A DNA stretch of 64,000 nt, taken from contig CAUJGU010000339.1 in assembly GCA_963169105.1 (NCBI GenBank), forward strand, positions 1-64,000, written 5' to 3'. The position numbers were made by a program, and so were the translations under genes. The notes under the pieces are model-generated. The model was not told the origin of the DNA. It saw only the letters and a list, made by a program, of their open reading frames with translations, and did no database searches. The DNA is from Ceriagrion tenellum (taxonomy: Eukaryota > Arthropoda > Insecta > Odonata > Coenagrionidae). Shown piece after piece: positions 50,586 to 62,320 of this stretch; within the stretch, counting starts at the first letter, position 1; every line of letters starts with the position of its first letter.

Positions 50586-52932
50586 ATGCGGGAAGAGCTT
50601 CAAACCGCTTCACTCTACGACTCATGGTTTGCTCGCTGCGAGCTAGTTCAAAGGCGTAAGTAATTCTGATATTTCACATAATTAGTCTCTTTCGATTTCC
50701 TCACTCCGACTACTATAAGGCTTTGAAACATTTATTATGAATCTCTGTTTTGATAATGTATAGCTAAATAACTGTCCCGCATCAAAAAGGAAACCGAAAG
50801 TGTATATTTATTTCGTCAAATTACACAGACACTGGAAACAAAATGAAAGTAGGGAAAATGTCAGCACTTAAAAGGCATTAATAATTCACTTCCGAACCTT
50901 CAACAAATATTAAGGATATAACAGGATTTTATGCTTACTTATCGGTAATGTATTCTGTTTGTATATAAATATTAATTACGACTGGAATGTGTTTGTTGTG
51001 TGATACAGGCTTTAAAACGTTCTCGTAGTAGTTGATGTTGTACAATGTACCACCAAACTCGATTGGTTGACGACAAGTATCTACCTATCTCTACCCTCTG
51101 TCATACTTTTTATTTAGAAATAGGGTCGTCATTCCATTTGATTTGATATCGGTCTCGAGAATTAAAATCTCAGCTTTCTTCCATACCGTTTTTCCTCCAT
51201 AGTGAGTTCTAGAATAGAAATTTAGGAAACTGATAGTCCATGTTTTACCAATCATAAGAATCGTTTCCTTCTAAATTTGGTTTACAGCTTTCGCGTTTAA
51301 TTGGCTTTCCTTCAACCGCTTAAGTCGTACCTTGATTTTACCAACTGATTTTAAACATCCTTGGAACGAGCCACGTATAAAATGTCGGGAGACTTTTCCA
51401 CTTGTTCCTCCTCTCAGTCCATGTTTCCTTGCTATACAGAAGAAGTCTCCTCGAAGAGGTCTGGCTTCACTTTTTAGCCCGAAGTCGATGATGTTGTGCA
51501 GATGTCCAATTTTAAGCAATGGTTGACCACAGGCGTCCACTACTCTCTACCCTCATCCATTGTATCCTCATGTTATCAAAAAGGCTTTTTCTTTTTACAA
51601 CATTTTCACACAATCTTGGAACGCGCCGCGTCTAAATGCCTGGGAGTATTTTCTAATTCTCCTCCCCACACACAATGGCGCTATCATTTACAGAAATGCA
51701 CTCTGCGAAGCGGACGATATCAGTATTCCGTCAAAGTTATTTTGATGTAGTGGGCATAAAACGTTGACGATTTCTCTCGACAACGATATTCGCACGATAT
51801 ATGCTGAATCGCATTCCACTACACCTTCTTTCTGCAGATATATTTATTCTTCCTTCGTTATCAATTCCTCCCTCTTGGATATTCAATCCGGTATTCACTC
51901 TCATGTCACATCGTTCGCTCTTGCTCTGTTTGCAATCTGGAATTTGGTCAATTGTCTCAGTCGGCTGAAAATGTACCTTTGTGGTAAATATGTTGCATTT
52001 TGCGAAGGACATTTGAAGTTTCTTACTCGTCGTCCGCATAAACTACGTAATCAACAGCGAATGAATCATTGGGATAGTTTTTTCTTGTACTGCTATGTAT
52101 CCGAGATTCTCGTTGAGCACTTTTTCCATAGATTCGTGCATACATTTTTTAATTAGAGATAAGGCAAAGTGAGCATCTCTTATTCACACCGTTTTTTTCT
52201 CTCGACTAAAAATTTAGGGACGCCTCGTCGTCAACGAACGATAATATCCACATAACTGCTCGTTTTTCGTTGTATCACGTTCCACGTAGAAAAAAATGTC
52301 CCCGACACGAGAAACGGACGGTTTATTTTTATTAAAAGTTTCCGTTGTTTAACATCCTACTTCTTAAACTTACTTTCAAACCGCCTAGTTCCATCTATAA
52401 AAATATGGCCGAATTTTTATGTTGCTAGGTATCATCTACTCCTCATTTTTCGTGTTTTATTTTCTCCGAGTTCCGCGGCATATCACGACTTACTCTAACA
52501 ATTACTAATTTGATTTGTAATTTTATTGTTCAGCCTGTTGCGTGGAAGGATACGGTTTTGCGTTAATGCTTATTAAGAAACATTTTGTAAGCTAAAGTAA
52601 TACTTCACGATTAGGAGATAAATAAAACACTCTGGAAAACCTAAAGTCGCCAACGTAATTATCAGCCTCGTACATGTTATACATCATGGCAAATCGCCCT
52701 TGAATGAAATTAATTTATGAAACGATAGATTGACCATTTTGTTTCCTAGTATTACTTTAGGTAAGCGAGATTACACTTTAGTATGTTTCCCAGGCTCATC
52801 CTACCGTCAATATTTTTCCTTTTTTGATGAATGCACATCGATTGTTGTTCATTTTCGTGTTTTCTGAAATAGCAAGAAAAAAAAACATCAAACCGAAAAT
52901 CTGACAACATTTTTCCCTTTTCATTTTTCAAG
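50586..52932 (+). repeat. Unit 23
   Basis: Near-exact copy of unit 22, including GAATTAAAATCTC near 51160. Confidence 0.97.
51271..52355 (-). pseudogene. Decayed RT with extra frameshift, unit 23
   Basis: YADD at 52029-52040; 1-base loss near 52060. Confidence 0.68.
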
Positions 52933-55279
52933 ATGCGGGAAGAGCTTCAAACCGCTTCACTCTACGACTCATGGTTTGCTCGCTGCGAGCTAGTTCAAAG
53001 GCGTAAGTAATTCTGATATTTCACATAATTAGTCTCTTTCGATTTCCTCACTCCGACTACTATAAGGCTTTGAAACATTTATTATGAATCTCTGTTTTGA
53101 TAATGTATAGCTAAATAACTGTCCCGCATCAAAAAGGAAACCGAAAGTGTATATTTATTTCGTCAAATTACACAGACACTGGAAACAAAATGAAAGTAGG
53201 GAAAATGTCAGCACTTAAAATGCATTAATAATTCACTGCCGAACCTTCAACAAATATTAAGGATATAACAGGATTTTATGCTTACTTATCGGTAATGTAT
53301 TCTGTTTGTATATAAATATTAATTACGACTGGAATGTGTTTGTTGTGTGATACAGGCTTTAAAACGTTCTCGTAGTAGTTGATGTTGTACAATGTACCAC
53401 CAAACTCGATTGGTTGACGACAAGTATCTACCTATCTCTACCCTCTGTCATACTTTTTATTTAGAAATAGGGTCGTCATTCCATTTGATTTGATATCGGT
53501 CTCGAGAATTACAATCTCAGCTTTCTTCCATACCGTTTTTCCTCCATAGTGAGTTCTAGAATAGAAATTTAGGAAACTGATAGTCCATGTTTTACCAATC
53601 ATAAGAATCGTTTCCTTCTAAATTTGGTTTACAGCTTTCGCGTTTAATTGGCTTTCCTTCAACCGCTTAAGTCGTCACTTGATTTTACCAACTGATTTTA
53701 AACATCCTTGGAACGAGCCACGTATAAAATGTCGGGAGACTTTTCCACTTGTTCCTCCTCTCAGTCCATGTTTCCTTGCTATACAGAAGAAGTCTCCTCG
53801 AAGAGGTCTGGCTTCACTTTTTAGCCCGAAGTCGATGATGTTGTGCAGATGTCCAATTTTAAGCAATGGTTGACCACAGGCGTCCACTACTCTCTACCCT
53901 CATCCATTGTATCCTCAAGTTATCAAAAATGCTTTTTCTTTTTACAACATTTTCACACAATCTTGGAACGCGCCGCGTCTAAATGCCTGGGAGTATTTTC
54001 TAATTCTCCTCCCCACACACAATGGCGCTATCATTTACAGAAATGCACTCTGCGAAGCGGACGATATCAGTATTCCGTCAAAGTTATTTTGATGTAGTCG
54101 GCATAAAACGTTGACGATTTCTCTCGACAACGATATTCGCACGATATATGCTGAATCGCATTCCACTACACCTTCTTTCTGCAGATATATTTATTCTTCC
54201 TTCGTTATCAATTCCTCCCTCTTGGATATTCAATCCGGTATTCACTCTCATGTCACATCGTTCGCTCTTGCTCTGTGTGCAATCTGGAATTTGGTCAATT
54301 GTCTCAGTCGGCTGAAAATGTACCTTTGTGGTAAATATGTTGCATTTTGCGAAGGACATTTGAAGTTTCTTTCTCGTCGTCCGCATAAACTACGTAATCA
54401 ACAGCGAAAAGAATCATTGGGATAGTTTTTTCTTGTACTGCTATGTATCCGAGATTCTCGTTGAGCACTTTTTCCATAGATTCGTGCATACAATTTTTAA
54501 TTAGAGATAAGGCAAAGTGAGCATCTCTTATTCACACAGTTTTTTTCTCTCGACTAAAAATTTAGGGACGCCTCGTCGTCAACGAACGATAATATCCACA
54601 TAACTGCTCGTTTTTCGTTGTATCACGTTCCACGTAGAAAAAAATGTCCCCGACACGAGAAACGGACGGTTTATTTTTATTAAAAGTTTCCGTTGTTTAA
54701 CATCCTACTTCTTAAACTTACTTTCAAACCGCCTAGTTCCATCTATAAAAATATGGCCGAATTTTTATGTTGCTAGGTATCATCTACTCCTCATTTTTCG
54801 TGTTTTATTTTCTCCGAGTTCCGCGGCATATCACGACTTACTCTAGCAATTACTAATTTGATTTGTAATTTTATTGTTCAGCCTGTTGCGTGGAAGGATA
54901 CGGTTTTGCGTTAATGCTTATTAAGAAACATTTTGTAAGCTAAAGTAATACTTCACGATTAGGAGATAAAAAAAACACTCTGGAAAACCTAAAGTCGCCA
55001 ACGTAATTATCAGCCTCGTACATGTTATACATCATGGCAAATCGCCCTTGAATGAAATTAATTTATGAAACGATAGATTGACCATTTTGTTTCCTAGTAT
55101 TACTTTAGGTAAGCGAGATTACACTTTAGTATGTTTCCCAGGCTCATCCTACCGACAATATTTTTCCTTTTTTGATGAATGCACATCGATTGTTATTCAT
55201 TTTCGTGTTTTCTGAAATAGCAAGAAAAATAAACATCAAACCGAAAATCTGACAACATTTTCCCTTTTCATTTTTCAAG
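52933..55279 (+). repeat. Unit 24 (mosaic)
   Basis: Carries the four private variants of unit 5 from about 53916 onward, but at 53671-53681 has GTCGTCACTTG, the allele of units 6 and 25, where unit 5 has GTCGTACCTTG. It is thus a mosaic, by conversion or exchange. Confidence 0.97.
53618..54703 (-). pseudogene. Decayed RT with readable palm segment, unit 24
   Basis: YADD at 54376-54387. The codon after YADDE is AAA (plus-strand TTT at 54370-54372), as in unit 5, giving a 61-codon open stretch at 54304-54489. Block A is cut to 70 codons. Confidence 0.75.
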
Positions 55280-57625
55280 ATGCGGGAAGAGCTTCAAACT
55301 GCTTCACTCTACGACTCATGGTTTGCTCGCTGCGAGCTAGTTCAAAGGCGTAAGTAATTCTGATATTTCACATAATTAGTCTCTTTCGATTTCCTCACTC
55401 CGACTACTATAAGGCTTTGAAACATTTATTATGAATCTCTGTTTTGATAATGTATAGCTAAATAACTGTCCCGCATCAAAAAGGAAACCGAAAGTGTATA
55501 TTTATTTCGTCAAATTACACAGACACTGGAAACAAAATGAAAGTAGGGAAAATGTCAGCACTTAAAATGCATTAATAATTCACTGCCGAACCTTCAACAA
55601 ATATTAAGGATATAACAGGATTTTATGCTTACTTATCGGTAATGTATTCTGTTTGTATATAAATATTAATTACGACTGGAATGTGTTTGTTGTGTGATAC
55701 AGGCTTTAAAACGTTCTCGTAGTAGTTGATGTTGTACAATGTACCACCAAACTCGATTGGTTGACGACAAGTATCTACCTATCTCTACCCTCTGTCATAC
55801 TTTTTATTTAGAAATAGGGTCGTCATTCCATTTGATTTGATATCGGTCTCGAGAATTACAATCTCAGCTTTCTTCCATACCGTTTTTCCTCCATAGTGAG
55901 TTCTAGAATAGAAATTTAGGAAACTGATAGTCCATGTTTTACCAATCATAAGAATCGTTTCCTTCTAAATTTGGTTTACAGCTTTCGCGTTTAATTGGCT
56001 TTCCTTCAACCGCTTAAGTCGTCACTTGATTTTACCAACTGATTTTAAACATCCTTGGAACGAGCCACGTATAAAATGTCGGGAGACTTTTCCACTTGTT
56101 CCTCCTCTCAGTCCATGTTTCCTTGCTATACAGAAGAAGTCTCCTCGAAGAGGTCTGGCTTCACTTTTTTGCCCGAAGTCGATGATGTTGTGCAGATGTC
56201 CAATTTTAAGCAATGGTTGACCACAGGCTTCCACCACTCTCTACCCTCATCCATTGTATCCTCATGTTATCAAAAAGGCTTTTTCTTTTTACAACATTTT
56301 CACACAATCTTGGAACGCGCCGCGTCTAAATGCCTGGGAGTATTTTCTAATTCTCCTCCCCACACACAATGGCGCTATCATTTACAGAAATGCACTCTGC
56401 GAAGCGGACGATATCAGTATTCCGTCAAAGTTATTTTGATGTAGTGGGCATAAAACGTTGACGATTTCTCTCGACAACGATATTCGCACGATATATGCTG
56501 AATCGCATTCCACTACACCTTCTTTCTGCAGATATATTTATTCTTCCTTCGTTATCAATTCCTCCCTCTTGGATATTCAATCCGGTATTCACTCTCATGT
56601 CACATCGTTCGCTCTTGCTCTGTTTGCAATCTGGAATTTGGTCAATTGTCTCAGTCGGCTGAAAATGTACCTTTGTGGTAAATATGTTGCATTTTGCGAA
56701 GGACATTTGAAGTTTCTTACTCGTCGTCCGCATAAACTACGTAATCAACAGCGAAAGAATCATTGGGATAGTTTTTTCTTGTACTGCTATGTATCCGAGA
56801 TTCTCGTTGAGCACTTTTTCCATAGATTCGTGCATACATTTTTTAATTAGAGATAAGGCAAAGTGAGCAACTCTTATTCACACAGTTTTTTTCTCTCGAC
56901 TAAAAATTTAGGGACGCCTCGTCGTCAACGAACGATAATATCCACATAACTGCTCGTTTTTCGTTGTATCACGTTCCACGTAGAACAAAATGTCCCCGAC
57001 ACGAGAAACGGACGGTTTATTTTTATTAAAAGTTTCCGTTGTTTAACATCCTACTTCTTAAACTTACTTTCAAACCGCCTAGTTCCATCTATAAAAATAT
57101 GGCCGAATTTTTATGTTGCTAGGTATCATCTACTCCTCATTTTTCGTGTTTTATTTTCTCCGTGTTCCGCGGCATATCACGACTTACTCTAGCAATTACT
57201 AATTTGATTTGTAATTTTATTGTTCAGCCTGTTGCGTGGAAGGATACGGTTTTGCGTTAATGCTTATTAAGAAACATTTTGTAAGCTAAAGTAATACTTC
57301 ACGATTAGGAGATAAATAAAACACTCTGGAAAACCTAAAGTCGCCAACGTAATTATCAGCCTCGTACATGTTATACATCATGGCAAATCGCCCTTGAATG
57401 AAATTAATTTATGAAACGATAGATTGACCATTTTGTTTCCTAGTATTACTTTAGGTAAGCGAGATTACACTTTAGTATGTTTCCCAGGCTCATCCTACCG
57501 TCAATATTTTTCCTTTTTTGATGAATGCACATCGATTGTTTATCATTTTCGTGTTTTCTGAAATAGCAAGAAAAATAAACATCAAACCGAAAATCTGACA
57601 ACATTTTCCCTTTTCATTTTTCAAG
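55280..57625 (+). repeat. Unit 25
   Basis: Counterpart of unit 6 with the same cluster of private variants, except CTTCAACAAATATT where unit 6 has CTTCAAAAAATATT. Confidence 0.97.
55965..57049 (-). pseudogene. Decayed RT with extra frameshift, unit 25
   Basis: YADD at 56723-56734; 1-base loss of the unit 6 type (CAGCGAAAGAATC) near 56752. Confidence 0.68.
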
Positions 57626-59972
57626 ATGCGGGAAGAGCTTCAAACCGCTTCACTCTACGACTCATGGTTTGCTCGCTGCGAGCTAGTTCAAAGGCGTAAG
57701 TAATTCTGATATTTCACATAATTAGTCTCTTTCGATTTCCTCACTCCGACTACTATAAGGCTTTGAAACATTTATTATGAATCTCTGTTTTGATAATGTA
57801 TAGCTAAATAACTGTCCCGCATCAAAAAGGAAACCGAAAGTGTATATTTATTTCGTCAAATTACACAGACACTGGAAACAAAATGAAAGTAGGGAAAATG
57901 TCAGCACTTAAAAGGCATTAATAATTCACTGCCGAACCTTCAACAAATATTAAGGTTATAACAGGATTTTATGCTTACTTATCGGTAATGTATTCTGTTT
58001 GTATATAAATATTAATTACGACTGGAATGTGTTTGTTGTGTGATACAGGCTTTAAAACGTTCTCGTAGTAGTTGATGTTGTACAATGTACCACCAAACTC
58101 GATTGGTTGACGACAAGTATCTACCTATCTCTACCCTCTGTCATACTTTTTATTTAGAAATAGGGTCGTCATTCCATTTGATTTGATATCGGTCTCGAGA
58201 ATTACAATCTCAGCTTTCTTCCATACCGTTTTTCCTCCATAGTGAGTTCTAGAATAGAAATTTAGGAAACTGATAGTCCATGTTTTACCAATCATAAGAA
58301 TCGTTTCCTTCTAAATTTGGTTTACAGCTTTCGCGTTTAATTGGCTTTCCTTCAACCGCTTAAGTCGTACCTTGATTTTACCAACTGATTTTAAACATCC
58401 TTGGAACGAGCCACGTATAAAATGTCGGGAGACTTTTCCACTTGTTCCTCCTCTCAGTCCATGTTTCCTTGCTATACAGAAGAAGTCTCCTCGAAGAGGT
58501 CTGGCTTCACTTTTTAGCCCGAAGTCGATGATGTTGTGCAGATGTCCAATTTTAAGCAATGGTTGACCACAGGCGTCCACTACTCTCTACTTTCTGCCAT
58601 AAAATCCTCATGTTATCAAAAAGGCTTTTTCTTTTTACAACATTTTCACACAATCTTGGAACGCGCCGCGTCTAAATGCCTGGGAGTATTTTCTAATTCT
58701 CCTCCCCACACACAATGGCGCTATCATTTACAGAAATGCACTCTGCGAAGCGGACGATATCAGTATTCCGTCAAAGTTATTTTGATGTAGTCGGCATAAA
58801 ACGTTGACGATTTCTCTCGACAACGATATTCGCAATATATATGCTGAATCGCATTCCACTACACCTTCTTTCTGCAGATATATTTATTCTTCCTTCGTTA
58901 TCAATTCCTCCCTCTTGGATATTCAATCCGGTATTCACTCTCATGTCACATCGTTCGCTCTTGCTTTGTGTGCAATCTGGAATTTGGTCAATTGTCTCAG
59001 TCGGCTGAAAATGTACCTTTGTGGTAAATATGTTGCATTTTGCGAAGGACATTTGAAGTTTCTTACTCGTCGTCCGCATAAACTACGTAATCAACAGCGA
59101 AAAGAATCATTGGGATAGTTTTTTCTTGTACTGCTATGTATCCGAGATTCTCGTTGAGCACTTTTTCCATAGATTCGTGCATACATTTTTTAATTAGAGA
59201 TAAGGCAAAGTGAGCATCTCTTATTCACACAGTTTTTTTCTCTCGACTAAAAATTTAGGGACGCCTCGTCGTCAACGAACGATAATATCCACATAACTGC
59301 TCGTTTTTCGTTGTATCACGTTCCACGTAGAAAAAAATGTCCCCGACACGAGAAACGGACGGTTTATTTTTATTAAAAGTTTCCGTTGTTTAACATCCTA
59401 CTTCTTAAACTTACTTTCAAACCGCCTAGTTCCATCTATAAAAATATGGCCGAATTTTTATGTTGCTAGGTATCATCTACTCCTCATTTTTCGTGTTTTA
59501 TTTTCTCCGAGTTCCGCGGCATATCACGACTTACTCTAGCAATTACTAATTTGATTTGTAATTTTATTGTTCAGCCTGTTGCGTGGAAGGATACGGTTTT
59601 GCGTTAATGCTTATTAAGAAACATTTTGTAAGCTAAAGTAATACTTCACGATTAGGAGATAAATAAAACACTCTGGAAAACCTAAAGTCGCCAACGTAAT
59701 TATCAGCCTCGTACATGTTATACATCATGGCAAATCGCCCTTGAATGAAATTAATTTATGAAACGATAGATTGACCATTTTGTTTCCTAGTATTACTTTA
59801 GGTAAGCGAGATTACACTTTAATATGTTTCCCAGGCTCATCCTACCGTCAATATTTTTCCTTTTTTGATGAATGCACATCGATTGTTATTCATTTTCGTG
59901 TTTTCTGAAATAGCAAGAAAAATAAACATCAAACCGAAAATCTGACAACATTTTCCCTTTTCATTTTTCAAG
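57626..59972 (+). repeat. Unit 26
   Basis: Counterpart of unit 7 (AAGGTTATAACAGG, TTCGCAATATATATGC, CTTTAATATG), but near 58963 it has GCTTTGTGTGC where unit 7 has GCTCTGTTTGC. Confidence 0.97.
58311..59396 (-). pseudogene. Decayed RT, unit 26
   Basis: YADD at 59069-59080; SIYIAN variant as in unit 7. Confidence 0.68.
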
Positions 59973-62320
59973 ATGCGGGAAGAGCTTCAAACCGCTTCAC
60001 TCTACGGCTCATGGTTTGCTCGCTGCGAGCTAGTTCAAAGGCGTAAGTAATTCTGATATTTCACATAATTAGTCTCTTTCGATTTCCTCACTCCGACTAC
60101 TATAAGGCTTTGAAATATTAATTATGAATCTCTGTTTTGATAATGTATAGCTAAATAACTGTCCCGCATCAAAAAGGAAACCGAAAGTGTATATTTATTT
60201 CGTCAAATTACACAGACACTGGAAACAAAATGAAAGTAGGGAAAATGTCAGCACTTAAAATGCATTAATAATTCACTGCCGAACCTTCAACAAATATTAA
60301 GGATATAACAGGATTTTATGCTTACTTATCGGTAATGTATTCTGTTTGTATATAAATATTAATTACGACTGGAATGTGTTTGTTGTGTGATACAGGCTTT
60401 AAAACGTTCTCGTAGTAGTTGATGTTGTACAATGTACCACAAAACTCGATTGGTTGACGACAAGTATCTACCTATCTCTACCCTCTGTCATAATTTTTAT
60501 TTAGAAATAGGGTCGTCATTCCATTTGATTTGATATCGGTCTCGAGAATTAAAATCTCAGCTTTCTTCCCTACCGTTTTTCCTCCATAGTGAGTTCTAGA
60601 ATAGAAATTTAGGAAACTGATAGTCCATGTTTTACCAATCATAAGAATCGTTTCCTTCTAAATTTGGTTTACAGCTTTCGCGTTTAATTGGCTTTCCTTC
60701 AACCGCTTAAGTCGTACCTTGATTTTACCAACTGATTTTAAACATCCTTGGAACGAGCCACGTATAAAATGTCGGGAGACTTTTCCACTTGTTCCTCCTC
60801 TCAGTCCATGTTTCCTTGCTATACAGAAGAAGTCTCCTCGAAGAGGTCTGGCTTCACTTTTTAGCCCGAAGTCGATGATGTTGTGCAGATGTCCAATTTT
60901 AAGCAATGGTTGACCACAGGCGTCCACCACTCTCTACCCTCATCCATTGTATCCTCATGTTATCAAAAAGGCTTTTTCTTTTTACAACATTTTCACACAA
61001 TCTTGGAACGCGCCGCGTCTAAATGCCTGGGAGTATTTTCTAATTCTCCTCCCCACACGCAATGGCGCTATCATTTACAGAAATGCACTCTGCGAAGCGG
61101 ACGATATCAGTATTCCGTCAAAGTTATTTTGATGTAGTCGGCATAAAACGTTGACGATTTCTCTCGACAACGATATTCGCACGATATATGCTGAATCGCA
61201 TTGCACTACACCTTCTTTCTGCAGATATATTTATTCTTCCTTCGTTATCAATTCCTCCCTCTTGGATATTCAATCCGGTATTCACTCTCATGTCACATCG
61301 TTCGCTCTTGCTTTGTGTGCAATCTGGAATTTGGTCAATTGTCTCAGTCGGCTGAAAATGTACCCTTGTGGTAAATATGTTGCATTTTGCGAAGGACATT
61401 TGAAGTTTCTTACTCGTCGTCCGCATAAACTACGTAATCAACAGCGAAAAGAATCATTGGGATAGTTTTTTCTTGTACTGCTATGTATCCGAGATTCTCG
61501 TTGAGCACTTTTTCCATAGATTCGTGCATACATTTTTTAATTAGAGATAAGGCAAAGTGAGCATCTCTTATTCACACAGTTTTTTTCTCTCGACTAAAAA
61601 TTTAGGGACGCCTCGTCGTCAACGAACGATAATATCCACATAACTGCTCGTTTTTCGTTGTATCACGTTCCACGTAGAAAAAAATGTCCCCGACACGAGA
61701 AACGGACGGTTTATTTTTATTAAAAGTTTCCGTTGTTTAACATCCTACTTCTTAAACTTACTTTCAAACCGCCTAGTTCCATCTATAAAAATATGGCCGA
61801 ATTTTTATGTTGCTAGGTATCATCTACTCCTCATTTTTCGTGTTTTATTTTCTCCGAGTTCCGCGGCATATCACGACTTAATCTAGCAATTACTAATTTG
61901 ATTTGTAATTTTATTGTTCAGCCTGTTGCGTGGAAGGATACGGTTTTGCGTTAATGCTTATTAAGAAACATTTTGTAAGCTAAAGTAATACTTCACGATT
62001 AGGAGATAAATAAAACACTCTGGAAAACCTAAAGTCGCCAACGTAATTATCAGCCTCGTACATGTTATACATCATGGCAAATCGCCCTTGAATGAAATTA
62101 ATTTATGAAACGATAGATTGACCATTTTGTTTCCTAGTATTACTTTAGGTAAGCGAGATTACACTTTAGTATGTTTCCCAGGCTCATCCTACCGTCAATA
62201 TTTTTCCTTTTTTGATGAATGCACATCGATTGTTATTCATTTTCGTGTTTTCTGAAATAGCAAGAAAAATAAACATCAAACCGAAAATCTGACAAAATTT
62301 TTCCCTTTTCATTTTTCAAG
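59973..62320 (+). repeat. Unit 27 (type A)
   Basis: Counterpart of unit 8, including GAAATATTAATT and CTACGGCTCATGG. ACCACAAAACTC near 60436 is private. Confidence 0.97.
60658..61743 (-). pseudogene. Decayed RT, unit 27
   Basis: YADD at 61416-61427; type A alleles. Confidence 0.68.
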
